DNA of 64,000 nt from the NCBI RefSeq assembly GCF_900458435.1, contig NZ_UHCT01000001.1, positions 2,046,001 through 2,110,000 of the forward strand, read 5' to 3'. This document shows positions 51,819 to 60,840 of the stretch, one piece after another. The translations under genes and the position numbers were made by a program. Numbering within the stretch: position 1 is the first letter of the stretch; each line of letters opens with the position of its first letter. The stretch comes from Staphylococcus carnosus (lineage in GTDB: Bacteria > Bacillota > Bacilli > Staphylococcales > Staphylococcaceae). Under the pieces are notes generated by a model, which made no database searches, was not told where the DNA came from, and worked only from the letters and a program-made list of their open reading frames with translations.

Positions 51819-52643
51819 TTATTTGGCAGGGATTACTGCACCGTCATATTTTTTATTAATATAATCTTTGATTTCTTTAGATTGTAAAACTTTGATTAAA
51901 GCTTTGATTTTTTTCTTATTTTGATCGCCATCTTTAACAGCTACTAAGTTTGCGTAAGGATTGTCTTTTGGTTTTTCAAGCGCAATTGAATCTTTTTTAG
52001 GACTTAAATGTTGTTCGATAGCAAAGTTAGAGTTGATGATAGCTGCATCAACATCTTGGTTTTGATAAATTTTCGGTAAGTATTCTGCAGATTGTTTGTT
52101 GTTGAATTTAATATCTTTTTTGTTTTCTACAATATCGCTGAATTTAGCATCTTGAATTTTAACGCCTTTTTTCAATTTGATTAAACCGTCATCTACGAAG
52201 AATTTCAAGAAACGTCCTTCTTCAGCAGGGTTGTTTGATACATATACTGTAGCGCCTTTTGGAAGGTCTTTTAAGCTTTTATATTTTTTAGAGTATACAC
52301 CCATTGGTTCTAATTCTACATTACCTACAGATACAAGTTTATAACCTTTACTTTTCTTTTCAGTGTTTAAGTATGGTGTATGTTGGAAGAAGTTGGCATC
52401 CAATTCGCCATTATCCACTAATTTATTTGGTGTAGTGTAATCATTGATTGTTTTAATTTTTAAGTCATAACCTTCTTTTTTCAAGATTGGTTTTGCTTTT
52501 TCTAAAATTTCAGCATGTGGTGCTGGTGATGCACCTACTGTAATTGTTTTCGAATTTTCACTGCTCGTTTTGTCTTTGTTGCCACAAGCTGCTAATGCTG
52601 CTGTTAATACTAAAACTGCTAAAATACTAATAATTTTTTTCAT
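51819..52643 (-). CDS. metQ: MetQ, methionine-binding lipoprotein
   Basis: 274 residues with lipobox LAACGN (about Cys20) and the NlpA/MetQ fold (ASPAPHAEILEKAKPILKKEG, TNDYTTPN-type ligand loop, FFQHTPYL). It captures L- and D-methionine for MetNI. Third gene of metNIQ. Confidence 0.94.
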   Translation of the reverse strand: MKKIISILAVLVLTAALAACGNKDKTSSENSKTITVGASPAPHAEILEKAKPILKKEGYDLKIKTINDYTTPNKLVDNGELDANFFQHTPYLNTEKKSKGYKLVSVGNVELEPMGVYSKKYKSLKDLPKGATVYVSNNPAEEGRFLKFFVDDGLIKLKKGVKIQDAKFSDIVENKKDIKFNNKQSAEYLPKIYQNQDVDAAIINSNFAIEQHLSPKKDSIALEKPKDNPYANLVAVKDGDQNKKKIKALIKVLQSKEIKDYINKKYDGAVIPAK

Positions 52644-52676
52644 TTGCTTTACCCCTTTTGAAATTTAAAATAATTA

Positions 52677-53372
52677 TTAACGCTTGTCTATTTTATTTGT
52701 AGCCCAGTCACCCACAAATTGGATGATGAACACGAATACTAAAATTAAGATAGTAGAAACTAAAATAACGTCATTTTGGTTTCTTGTGAATCCTGTTAAA
52801 TATGCTAAGTTTCCTAAACCGCCTGCACCGATAACACCAGCTACTGCAGTTGAACCAACTAAAGCAATCGCAGTTACAGTTATACCTGAAATCAATGCTG
52901 GACGAGCTTCTGGAATTAATACTTTTCTGATAATTGTCCAAGTATTAGCCCCCATTGAACGTGCAGCTTCGATAACACCTTTGTTAATCTCTTTAAAAGC
53001 AATTTCCACTAAACGCGCATAGAACGGAGCGGCTCCAATGACTAACGCTGGCAATGCACCAGTCGGTCCACTAATAGTTCCTAAAATCAAACTTGTAAAC
53101 GGAATTAACAATAAGATTAAAATAATGAATGGAATCGCTCTGAATAAGTTAACTATAAATGACACAATTTGATAGAAAACTTTTGCTGCTGGTGAAGTAC
53201 TCTTAGCCGTCAAGAATAACAATACGCCTAAAATTAAACCTATAACAAAAGCAAACACTGTCGAAATAGCCGTCATATATAATGTTTCAAGAGAAGCTTG
53301 CCATACTTGATCCCACTGCACATTAGGCATCGTTATCATTTCTTGCAAAATATCACTGAATGACTTATCCAT
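52677..53372 (-). CDS. metI: MetI, methionine ABC permease
   Basis: 231 residues, five membrane segments, with the coupling motif [22 protein letters not shown]. It overlaps metN by 8 nt and is followed by metQ. Confidence 0.94.
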   Translation of the reverse strand: MDKSFSDILQEMITMPNVQWDQVWQASLETLYMTAISTVFAFVIGLILGVLLFLTAKSTSPAAKVFYQIVSFIVNLFRAIPFIILILLLIPFTSLILGTISGPTGALPALVIGAAPFYARLVEIAFKEINKGVIEAARSMGANTWTIIRKVLIPEARPALISGITVTAIALVGSTAVAGVIGAGGLGNLAYLTGFTRNQNDVILVSTILILVFVFIIQFVGDWATNKIDKR

Positions 53373-54390
53373 GACGTACCACCTCCACGTTCACATTATG
53401 ACTTTCCAGTTCATTTTTGAACTCCTCGAAATATTCAGTTTTCAATCCTGCAATATGTACAATCAAGAAACCGATAGGTCCATTTTTAGAATGACGAATA
53501 TTTGCTTCTAAAATATTTACATCTAAATTATATTTTTGAGTAATAAAGGACACAATAGGTTCAGTTGTTTCTTCCCCTGCAAAATTAAATCTAAGAATAT
53601 AACCATCTTGCGATTCTGGAATCAATTCTTCGATTGACTCATCAAATTCATCATTTAAGCCTTCTTTAACGAAACGCTTAGTAACCTGATGTTGAGGATT
53701 TTCAAATACTTCTTTGACATTTCCGCGCTCAATCACACGTCCATTTTCCATAACGGCAACTTCATCACAGATTTGTCTAATAACGTTCATTTCATGAGTA
53801 ATAATCACAATTGTTAAATCTTGTTCTTTTCTTATTTTCAAAAGCAGTTCTAAAATTTCATCAGTTGTTTGCGGGTCTAACGCACTTGTTGCTTCATCAC
53901 ATAACAAGACTTTAGGATCATTTGCTAATGCTCTTGCAATACCGACCCTTTGTTTTTGACCTCCAGACAATTCAGAAGGATATGCTTTTTCCCGTCCGCT
54001 TAAACCTACTAATTGAACAAGTTCTTTTGCTCTTTTCACAGCGTCACGACGGTTATACCCAGCAATTTCCAATGGAAATGTAATATTGTCCAACACAGTT
54101 CTTGACCATAATAAATTGAAATGTTGGAAAATCATGCTGACTTTTTGACGTTTCTTTCTTAATTGTGCTTTAGAAAGCTTACCTAATTCTTCTCCGTCTA
54201 TAATCACTTCGCCTGAAGTTGGTTCTTCTAAATAATTTAAGATTCTGACAAGAGTACTTTTACCAGCGCCTGAAAACCCGATAACGCCATAAATAGTACC
54301 TTCAGCTACATCTAAATCGACATGATCAACAGCTAGTACATCTTGATGTTTCGTCTTATACCGTTTGACGATTTGTTTTAGTTGAATCAC
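53365..54390 (-). CDS. metN: MetN, methionine ABC ATPase
   Basis: 341 residues: ATPase domain with [24 protein letters not shown] and [11 protein letters not shown], plus the C-terminal NIL/ACT-like domain (about 265-341) that senses methionine. Controlled by the upstream SAM-I riboswitch. Confidence 0.95.
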   Translation of the reverse strand: MIQLKQIVKRYKTKHQDVLAVDHVDLDVAEGTIYGVIGFSGAGKSTLVRILNYLEEPTSGEVIIDGEELGKLSKAQLRKKRQKVSMIFQHFNLLWSRTVLDNITFPLEIAGYNRRDAVKRAKELVQLVGLSGREKAYPSELSGGQKQRVGIARALANDPKVLLCDEATSALDPQTTDEILELLLKIRKEQDLTIVIITHEMNVIRQICDEVAVMENGRVIERGNVKEVFENPQHQVTKRFVKEGLNDEFDESIEELIPESQDGYILRFNFAGEETTEPIVSFITQKYNLDVNILEANIRHSKNGPIGFLIVHIAGLKTEYFEEFKNELESHNVNVEVVRHG

Positions 54391-54423
54391 CCTATACTCC
54401 CCTTTCCTTGCTTACACTACCAA

Positions 54424-54471
54424 ATTAAAAATGCTTTCTCTTATCGCTGCTTATAGCAATAAAGAGAAAGC
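54424..54471 (-). terminator. SAM riboswitch expression-platform terminator
   Basis: Stem GCTTTCTCTT/AAGAGAAAGC followed by a T-rich tail on the minus strand, between the aptamer and metN. It should form when SAM is bound. Confidence 0.88.
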
Positions 54472-54487
54472 AATTTAAAATTTCTTT

Positions 54488-54596
54488 CTCTCATCTTCAA
54501 AAGCAGTTCAACTTTTTGTGAATTGGCACCATTTCTATATAAAGACGGTTGCCGGGTTTCGCAGGGCACATCCCTCCACCTCTCTTGATAAGAGAT
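54488..54596 (-). ncRNA. SAM-I (S-box) riboswitch aptamer
   Basis: On the minus strand the P1 arms TCTCTTATCAAGAGAGG.../GATGAGA enclose the hallmark S-box core: GTGGAGGGATGTGCCCTG, AAACCCGGCAACC and TGGTGCCAATTC. It controls metNIQ by SAM-dependent termination. Confidence 0.93.
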
Positions 54597-54617
54597 AACA
54601 CTATTTAATTGATTTTT

Positions 54618-54646
54618 ATCCTACCACTTCACTCAGTGATAGTCAA
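54618..54646 (-). promoter_or_regulatory. metNIQ promoter
   Basis: TTGACT (54641-54646), 17-bp spacer and TAGGAT (54618-54623) on the minus strand, about 25 bp before the riboswitch aptamer. Confidence 0.65.
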
Positions 54647-54649
54647 TAA

Positions 54650-54949
54650 CTATTTTAAATTTTCTAATAAATATGGAACAGATTGAAATGCGTAAATACG
54701 CTTCATTTCTTCATCTTTGGACATTATCAATAATACGGGAACAGATTGAATTTGATATTGTTCACTGAAGTCTGCATGAAAATTCAAATCAACCTTTGTA
54801 ACAGGCAACTGTAAAATCTCATTCGCAATGTCTAGCATGCGTTCTGAAATCTTACAAGTTCCGCACATCGGAGTATATCCGAAGATAAGATGTTTATCTT
54901 TATCAAAGTTTTGCGTAATATCTGTCCGCTCTTCTTTACTCGTACTCAT
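54650..54949 (-). CDS. Thioredoxin-like protein (YusE type)
   Basis: 99 residues with a thioredoxin fold and redox motif MCGTCK (about residues 28-33), cis-Pro in IQSVPVLL. It follows the Toprim gene with a 4-nt overlap. Gene order met-transporter, thioredoxin, Toprim, gcvH, ArsC-like resembles the Bacillus yus cluster. Confidence 0.82.
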   Translation of the reverse strand: MSTSKEERTDITQNFDKDKHLIFGYTPMCGTCKISERMLDIANEILQLPVTKVDLNFHADFSEQYQIQSVPVLLIMSKDEEMKRIYAFQSVPYLLENLK

Positions 54950-55308
54950 CTATAAACTAATCCTTTCACAGGAGCTTCTTCTTTTACTTCAAATCCGTAT
55001 TTTCTAAGCACTCTGGCAAGATAAGGTCTAGGACAGCGTGCCACTTCGCAGTATGTTTTATCTACAAAGATATGCCCGCTTTCTGAAAGATATTGTTTAA
55101 ACCATTGTCGGATACGATTACCTTCTTTATCTGCATCCACAAGGATAAAGACTGGGCGTTCATATAGGGATTCAATCATACCATCCAACTTATCAATTCC
55201 CATTGTCCCGTGTGTACACATGATTTGAACAGGCTCGTTTATCACCTCTTGAACACGCTTTTTATCTGTCTTACCTTCAACAACGATTACTTTATCTAAC
55301 AATGCCAT
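54946..55308 (-). CDS. Toprim-domain protein (YusF type)
   Basis: 120 residues from ATG 55308 (GGAGTG upstream). Toprim signatures: VIVVEGKTDKKRV (Glu) and FILVDADKEGNRIR (DxD). It resembles small stand-alone Toprim proteins such as RNase M5-like or YusF; the substrate is unknown. Confidence 0.85.
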   Translation of the reverse strand: MALLDKVIVVEGKTDKKRVQEVINEPVQIMCTHGTMGIDKLDGMIESLYERPVFILVDADKEGNRIRQWFKQYLSESGHIFVDKTYCEVARCPRPYLARVLRKYGFEVKEEAPVKGLVYR

Positions 55309-55587
55309 ATTCACTACACTCCAATACTCTCGTGATATCATTGCATAATACTTGCAAACGTGGTGCTTAAGTTAAGAAATACGTATCGATATTTAGTTTT
55401 AATCATAAACTTATAACTATATTTTAACGCAGACACTTATTGCTTTGCATGAAACTTGTTTATGTTTCACACACTATGTAGATGTTGTTAAGTATCTGCA
55501 CTTTACCGATATAATTAGTTATATCCAAAATAGCGAAAAAAATAACCCCAAAATACAAAGTATCCTGGAGTTGCATATCAATATAAA

Positions 55588-55968
55588 TTATTCACCAATC
55601 ATTTCTTTATATTGATCAGCTGACAATAAGTCATCTAATTGACTTTCATCATTTAATTTCACTTTCACCATCCAAGCTTTTTCGTATGGTGATTCATTAA
55701 CGAATTCAGGGCTGTCTTCTAATTCTTCATTGATTTCTACAACAGAACCTGATACAGGTGCATATAATTCAGATACAGTTTTAACTGATTCCACGCTACC
55801 GAAAGATTCGCTTTCTTCAATATCATCTTCAGTTTCTGGTAATTCTACGAATACAATATCGCCAAGTTCTCCTTGCGCATATTCAGTGATACCGATTGTT
55901 ACTGTATCGCCCTCAACTTTTACCCATTCATGTTCTTTTGAATATTTTAATTCCTCTGGCACTGCCAC
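55588..55968 (-). CDS. gcvH: Glycine cleavage H protein
   Basis: 126 residues; the lipoyl-lysine lies in [12 protein letters not shown] (Lys about 63). It shuttles the aminomethyl group in glycine cleavage and, in Gram-positives, also relays lipoate for protein lipoylation. No other gcv genes are nearby, so the lipoate-relay role may dominate. Confidence 0.95.
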   Translation of the reverse strand: MAVPEELKYSKEHEWVKVEGDTVTIGITEYAQGELGDIVFVELPETEDDIEESESFGSVESVKTVSELYAPVSGSVVEINEELEDSPEFVNESPYEKAWMVKVKLNDESQLDDLLSADQYKEMIGE

Positions 55969-56124
55969 ACGAATCCCCTCCTATAAAATAAATGAATACA
56001 TTTCAATGATGCCATATGAAGCCTTTTCATTCAACTATTTATAGACATCTTTTAATTTTTTATATTTTTTGGTTAATTTAATTATGCAAATTTCCATTGC
56101 AATGATTTCTTAGAGAATCAAGCC

Positions 56125-56481
56125 TTAATTCACCCATGTTTCTTTGTACTCTTTTTCATTGAAACCAAGAGTGATTTTATCACCTGAAACCGCTAATGGA
56201 CGTTTAACTAACATACCGTCCGAAGCCAATAAATCCAGTTTTTCATCGTCTGATAAATCATCTAAGCGATCTTTAAGACCTAATTCACGGTATTTACCTC
56301 CGCGCTTATTGAATAATTTATCAATCTCGACGCCGGTCTTATCAATAATATCTTGTAATTCTCTTTTATTGGGGTTTAACTCCACAATGTCAATTGGTTC
56401 ATAACTTACGCCATATTCATCTAAAAATTTGGCAGCCTTCTTACATGTTGTACAATTTTGATACTGATAAAATCTAATCAC
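56125..56481 (-). CDS. ArsC/Spx-family protein (YusI type)
   Basis: 118 residues, thioredoxin-like fold with NCTTCKKAAKFL (CxxC at about 10-13), the ArsC/Spx signature RxxxPL (VKRPLAVSG) and GFNEKEYKETW. Distinct from true Spx in the C-terminal half. Likely a redox-linked protein. Confidence 0.82.
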   Translation of the reverse strand: MIRFYQYQNCTTCKKAAKFLDEYGVSYEPIDIVELNPNKRELQDIIDKTGVEIDKLFNKRGGKYRELGLKDRLDDLSDDEKLDLLASDGMLVKRPLAVSGDKITLGFNEKEYKETWVN

Positions 56482-56625
56482 AAATATTGACCTCCTTTAA
56501 CTTTGTTTATAATATACCAAATTATCATTTAAAACGCTTTAATTTATAGGTTAAAATTTTTTTAGATTTGCTAAACATTAGTTATAATAAAGGTACGATA
56601 ATTTAATTGAAGGAGAGAACGAATA

Positions 56626-56949
56626 ATGGAAGCTATTAAAACACGTGAAGATTTTGATAAAATTATTCAAAGTGCTGAGCCTGTAATTATTAAATTCGAA
56701 GCAGGTTGGTGTCCCGATTGTCGCGCTATGGATATGTGGATTGATCCTATTATCAAAAAATATGATGAATACAAATGGTATTCAGTTAATCGTGATGAAC
56801 TTGAAGAAGTAACACAAGAAAATGAAGTGATGGGTATCCCTAGCTTATTAGTTTTCCAATATGGAGACAAACTAGCACATTTACATTCTGCAAATGCTAA
56901 ATCTCCTGAACAAGTAGAATCTTTCTTAAGTGAAACATTCAACAAATAA
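56626..56949 (+). CDS. Thioredoxin-like protein (CPDC)
   Basis: 107 residues with active site GWCPDCRAM (about residues 28-33) and cis-Pro in VMGIPSLLV. CPDC rather than CGPC marks a thioredoxin-like oxidoreductase of bacillithiol/ytpP type. Ribosome site AAGGAGAG. Confidence 0.85.
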   Translation: MEAIKTREDFDKIIQSAEPVIIKFEAGWCPDCRAMDMWIDPIIKKYDEYKWYSVNRDELEEVTQENEVMGIPSLLVFQYGDKLAHLHSANAKSPEQVESFLSETFNK

Positions 56950-56958
56950 ATACAGACA

Positions 56959-57003
56959 ACAAAAACGGGCTGTGATTTCTATGTGAATCACAGCCCGTTT
57001 TAA
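56959..57003. terminator. Bidirectional terminator
   Basis: Stem AAAACGGGCTGTGATT/AATCACAGCCCGTTTT between two convergent genes, with A and T runs on the two sides. Confidence 0.9.
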
Positions 57004-57005
57004 AA

Positions 57006-57548
57006 TTAATATTCCGAAATAAAACTTTCAGTGTGACGTGGTTTTTTCGGAGGGATTTTTCCTTCTAAATCTGTTAAATATAAAAATCCAACCAAATCTT
57101 CGTCAGCTTGTACGCCTAATACTTTTCTTACTTTAGGAGAAAAGATGTACTCAGGCGACTTCCAACATGTTCCAATTCCTGCTTCATAAAGTAAAAGCAT
57201 GAGATTTTGTGCATATGTTCCAAACGCTAAATGATTTTCAAGATTTTCTTTTTGTCTTGGATCTCTTTTAACAATCATAACTAATAATCCGCCAAGTTTT
57301 GTCACAGCATCAAAGTGACTTTGTTGTTTCTCAGGCTCGTTTCTAAAAGCAAAGCGAGAAACTGAACGGCTCATATCTCCTAATCGATCTTTAGAAACAT
57401 GCACAATTCTCCAAGGTTCCCTCATACCATGATTCGGTGCATCTGTAGAAAGTTTAAGTGCTTCATACAATGCTTCATCATCTATATGCATATCATGGTC
57501 AAATATTTTCACACTGCGTCTTGAAGTAATTGCATCTTTTAATTCCAC
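57006..57548 (-). CDS. Nitroreductase family oxidoreductase
   Basis: 180 residues, FMN nitroreductase fold: ITSRRSVKIF at the N-terminus, DAPNHGMREPWRIVHV, and GIGTCWKSPEYIFSP. A Fur box sits 20 bp upstream of the start codon, so iron limitation should raise its expression. Confidence 0.88.
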   Translation of the reverse strand: MELKDAITSRRSVKIFDHDMHIDDEALYEALKLSTDAPNHGMREPWRIVHVSKDRLGDMSRSVSRFAFRNEPEKQQSHFDAVTKLGGLLVMIVKRDPRQKENLENHLAFGTYAQNLMLLLYEAGIGTCWKSPEYIFSPKVRKVLGVQADEDLVGFLYLTDLEGKIPPKKPRHTESFISEY

Positions 57549-57567
57549 AGTCTAACTCCCTTTCATT

Positions 57568-57588
57568 TAATGATAATCATTATCATTT
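57568..57588. promoter_or_regulatory. Fur box
   Basis: TAATGATAATCATTATCATT is a near-perfect match to the 19-bp Fur consensus (inverted TGATAAT). It lies in the upstream region of the nitroreductase gene. Confidence 0.85.
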
Positions 57589-57620
57589 ATAGTATAGAAT
57601 GTCGAATGATCTAATTCAAA

Positions 57621-58346
57621 TTATTTGTTTATTTCGTATATATTCAAAAGTTCTTTTAATTGACCGACATGAATTTGACCAGGTGCTTGCGGTGTTCCTA
57701 AACAACCGTATGAAATTATTCCGCCAAACACTCCTTGTGCAGTTCTTGAAATTAAGCCAAGATGAGACATTGAGATACCTACTGGTTTAGCCTCTATACT
57801 TTCTGATGCAGTAGCAAGTGCCTCTAATAAATTTAAAACATCTTGCTTTTCATTCGGCATAACCGCTAATTTTACAATGTCTGCGCCTAGTTTATTCATT
57901 TTAAAATATAAAAATTTTAATACTTCCAAATTTGGCGTTTTGTCAAAATCATGTTGTGACAACACTACTTTAAGTCCCGCAGATTGTGCTTGTACAATCA
58001 ATTGTAATAATATTTCGGTCTGTGCTTCATCCCACTCAATATCCACCATATCGTATCCTTGAATTTGAATAAGATCTTGTAAGAATTCGTAATAAGTGTT
58101 TCCATTTTTTTGTCCTTTACCGCCTTGCACTGATGTACGATAAGTTACCAATACTTGAACATCCAATTGCAAATCTTTTAACGTCTTGAATAAACGTTCT
58201 AAATCAGCTATTTCAAAAGATTCTCGTTGATCGATACGTAATTCGATAATATCGATACTTTTTTGTTCTCTTATTAAATCTTTTTTCAGTTGATCAGTAA
58301 TCTCCTCTTTAGGAGCTATTGTCACAGCAACATCTACTTTACTCAT
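57621..58346 (-). CDS. aroD: 3-dehydroquinate dehydratase, type I
   Basis: 241 residues; Schiff-base Lys in DIVKLAVMP and catalytic His in LSQHDFDKTP. It converts 3-dehydroquinate to 3-dehydroshikimate in aromatic amino acid synthesis. Confidence 0.95.
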   Translation of the reverse strand: MSKVDVAVTIAPKEEITDQLKKDLIREQKSIDIIELRIDQRESFEIADLERLFKTLKDLQLDVQVLVTYRTSVQGGKGQKNGNTYYEFLQDLIQIQGYDMVDIEWDEAQTEILLQLIVQAQSAGLKVVLSQHDFDKTPNLEVLKFLYFKMNKLGADIVKLAVMPNEKQDVLNLLEALATASESIEAKPVGISMSHLGLISRTAQGVFGGIISYGCLGTPQAPGQIHVGQLKELLNIYEINK

Positions 58347-58418
58347 AATGCTCCCCTCACATTCCTTTTAAGTTTGTAATTATTACTTTTACCTTATTTG
58401 TTTTAAATATAACCATTG

Positions 58419-58508
58419 TTAATGTCTATCCAAGAAAATAATCAGAATAAAGAAAAATACCGCAATCAAAAGTACTAATGTTGGTATAAGAAATCCTAGC
58501 CATTCCAT
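58419..58508 (-). CDS. 29-aa membrane peptide
   Basis: MEWLGFLIPTLVLLIAVFFF and a further hydrophobic run ending in LDRH; a single transmembrane helix. Ribosome site GAGGT with 7-8-nt spacing. It lies upstream of aroD in the same direction. Resembles small membrane or toxin-like peptides; function unknown. Confidence 0.5.
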   Translation of the reverse strand: MEWLGFLIPTLVLLIAVFFFILIIFLDRH

Positions 58509-58777
58509 AGTTGTAACCTCTTCCAAATACATATTCTATTTATTATATCAAAATTATTAATTAGATTGTATATTAAGCAACTCTTTAACCCACAGTTCTT
58601 TTGTTATTTTTCTAAAAAGGTTGTGCTATATTTCCTTAATTTCTTTAAATTTTCAATAAATACATGAATTTGTCATTGCTTTGTTTATATCCCTATTATA
58701 ATATTAAAATTAACTATTACTGATGATAGAATTTTACAAATAATAGAGAACGATTTTGATAAACGGGGTGTGAATAA

Positions 58778-59296
58778 ATGAAAGAGATACGCTTATTAAC
58801 ACAAGATGATTTAGAAGATGTTTACAGACTCTTCAAAGAGGCGTCACAAGATAGAAAAAACATTTACACTTGGGCTATTTACGATGAAAGTAATATTTCC
58901 GAAGAGTATTTTACACACTTGCTTGATGAAAATAATACAATTCAATACTTATTCGGGGTCTTTCACAATGGTGTTTTAGTAGGTGCTCTAACTTTATTCC
59001 ATCCTATTATTGTAGGAACAAAGCATAAGAGCATTATTGAAAATATGTATGTTAAAGATATCGATCACTTAGACGAGCAATTACTTAACTCAGTCGTTGA
59101 ATTTTGTCAGGAAATGAATATAGAAAAGATATTAGCCCCGGTAGCTTCAAATAACATTGGCGCAATGGTTTTTTATAGCGAATACGGCTTTTCAAAAGCA
59201 GGTTTTGAAACAAACTCACGTAAATATGGAGACCATTATATAGATGAACATTGGTTGATTTATCCAATAGAAAGCGTTACAAGTTCACATACTTAA
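58778..59296 (+). CDS. GNAT family N-acetyltransferase
   Basis: 172 residues with the GNAT pattern: IRLLTQDDLEDVYRLFKEAS at the N-terminus, the beta4/motif A region IENMYVKDI and an atypical acetyl-CoA loop, then NNIGAMVFYSEYGFSKAGFET. Substrate unknown. Ribosome site GGGGTG. Confidence 0.82.
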   Translation: MKEIRLLTQDDLEDVYRLFKEASQDRKNIYTWAIYDESNISEEYFTHLLDENNTIQYLFGVFHNGVLVGALTLFHPIIVGTKHKSIIENMYVKDIDHLDEQLLNSVVEFCQEMNIEKILAPVASNNIGAMVFYSEYGFSKAGFETNSRKYGDHYIDEHWLIYPIESVTSSHT

Positions 59297-59318
59297 TGGA
59301 AAACTAGGAGGCCAAAGC

Positions 59319-59714
59319 TTGAAATTCACAAAATTCAATTTAAAACAGGCATTAAACAGTGAAGTATCTACCGCTGACTTTCCAGAGACTTTAAAGAAAA
59401 TTCGAGAATGTAGCGTCGCTAAATACGTTTACGATGTAAAAAAAGGCATCTATACTTTTACAAATCAAGATGGAGACGAAATTCACATTGAGGGTAATAG
59501 TACTTCAATTATAATTCCGCGTCATGTTGATAAGACTGCTTTCAATGAGGTTTTACAAGCTTCGCGCGCAGGAGAATTTACATTCGATGAATTTTGTAAC
59601 CGAGCAGCATCTTTCGGTATAGCTTCTTGGTTAGTTGATTTGATTCATTTTAACACTACCTATTTTAGTAAATCAGGCGATGTTGTTAAAATTGTTGAAA
59701 TACCTAAAAATTAA
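59319..59714 (+). CDS. DUF1398 protein
   Basis: 131 residues from TTG 59319 behind a strong AGGAGG. The layout (VAKYVYDVKKGIYTFTNQDG, FDEFCNRAASFGIASWLVDL) matches the DUF1398 family of cytoplasmic proteins of unknown function. Probably cotranscribed with the GNAT gene 22 bp upstream. Confidence 0.75.
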   Translation: MKFTKFNLKQALNSEVSTADFPETLKKIRECSVAKYVYDVKKGIYTFTNQDGDEIHIEGNSTSIIIPRHVDKTAFNEVLQASRAGEFTFDEFCNRAASFGIASWLVDLIHFNTTYFSKSGDVVKIVEIPKN

Positions 59715-59716
59715 TC

Positions 59717-59750
59717 TACCTATTGGCGCTCTGCCGATAGGTTTTTTAGG
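59717..59750 (+). terminator. Terminator after the DUF1398 gene
   Basis: Stem CCTATTGGC/GCCGATAGG with a 5-nt loop followed by six T. Confidence 0.88.
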
Positions 59751-59755
59751 CATAA

Positions 59756-59790
59756 AAAAATTCGGTACATTCCCGTGTACCGAATTGACT
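59756..59790. terminator. Second hairpin, bidirectional type
   Basis: Stem AATTCGGTACA/TGTACCGAATT, preceded by an A run so that the minus strand ends in T. It backs up the terminator of leftward transcription from yozE. Confidence 0.6.
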
Positions 59791-59906
59791 AAGTAAAGTA
59801 AGTTGTAATTAAGTGACCGCAAATCGTAACGGTTACGTTTTATATTACAGTATTAAACTTTATTTGTAAACCTTAAATCGTAAATTTTTCGATTTAATTT
59901 TATTTA

Positions 59907-59949
59907 AAAAACAAGTGCAACGGTATTAACCAATTTGCACTTGTTTATT
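59907..59949 (-). terminator. Terminator after yozE
   Basis: Stem AAACAAGTGCAA/TTGCACTTGTTT with a T run on the minus strand, directly beyond the yozE stop. Confidence 0.8.
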
Positions 59950-59950
59950 T

Positions 59951-60154
59951 TTAATTATTTTCATATATACTCATTGCCCTATTGGCTGATTCTAAAAGAT
60001 GATGCTCCATATAATGCTCGTGTACATAGTCATAAATGTTTTGAACGTTTGTCTCTTCTTTTGGAAAATTGTGATCTTTCGTAATGTAATCAGCTAATTG
60101 ACCAAACGGCGTATCATCTTCCATAAATGTGAGAATAAATTTATAAAATGACAT
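59951..60154 (-). CDS. YozE family SAM-like-fold protein (UPF0346)
   Basis: 67 residues: MSFYKFILTFMEDDTPFGQL and FPKEETNVQNIYDYVHEHY, the signature of the YozE/UPF0346 family, a small helical protein of unknown function. Confidence 0.88.
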   Translation of the reverse strand: MSFYKFILTFMEDDTPFGQLADYITKDHNFPKEETNVQNIYDYVHEHYMEHHLLESANRAMSIYENN

Positions 60155-60339
60155 TCAACAACCTCACTTAAAGGTATTTCCTTATCTGAAATTCAATAAA
60201 TTTTATTTTCGATACTCCGAAAAACATTTCTTATCAGTTTGATAGGATTTGTTCAAGTATAACATATTAGTTAAATTAAAAATACAGTTTTTACAAAATA
60301 TTTTTAAACTTAAAAATTGATTTCTTTTATTTTTCTTAT

Positions 60340-60621
60340 TTATGCTAATTCAGATTTTATAACCATTAATTCTGCATCTGTTAATGCCTCTAGACTATGT
60401 TTTTCATCGGGCTCTATTCTTACCAATGAACCTGGCGCAATTCTTTCATCAAAATCTTCACCTTTAAACTGAATTGTTCCTCTGACAGGAACAACCACCA
60501 CACAATTTGGTGACGAATGTATCGGCAATGATTCTCCTGCTTTAAATACGATATTTACAATCGTTTGATTATCTGATTGATAAATCGGACCTGTTTTCCC
60601 TGTTCCTGTTATCTTTTTCAT
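60340..60621 (-). CDS. Cupin-domain protein
   Basis: 93 residues from ATG 60621 (AGAGGTGG upstream). Cupin motif 1 around GESLPIHSSPNCVVVVPVRG and motif 2 around PGSLVRIEPDEKHSLEA (His-rich metal site reduced). A small single-domain cupin of unknown substrate. Confidence 0.75.
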   Translation of the reverse strand: MKKITGTGKTGPIYQSDNQTIVNIVFKAGESLPIHSSPNCVVVVPVRGTIQFKGEDFDERIAPGSLVRIEPDEKHSLEALTDAELMVIKSELA

Positions 60622-60796
60622 AGTAACCACCTCTATTAATGTTGTGAATTTCATAATGTTTCTAGTGACTCAATTTCAAATTAACTAAAACCTTTGTCAA
60701 TTACAAGTTCCGCTTCCAAAATAATTGATGTTTAGTGCCAATATTTGTCATATAAAATGTTGGTTAATCACATTTTTCAATTATATTTTAACACCA

Positions 60797-60828
60797 AAAA
60801 AGAGAGCTCGCATTCCTGCGAACTCCCT
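60797..60828 (-). terminator. Terminator after the TPM-domain gene
   Basis: Stem AAGAGAGCTCGCA/TGCGAACTCCCTT with one mismatch region, followed on the minus strand by six T. Confidence 0.8.
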
Positions 60829-60840
60829 TATTTAAAACTT

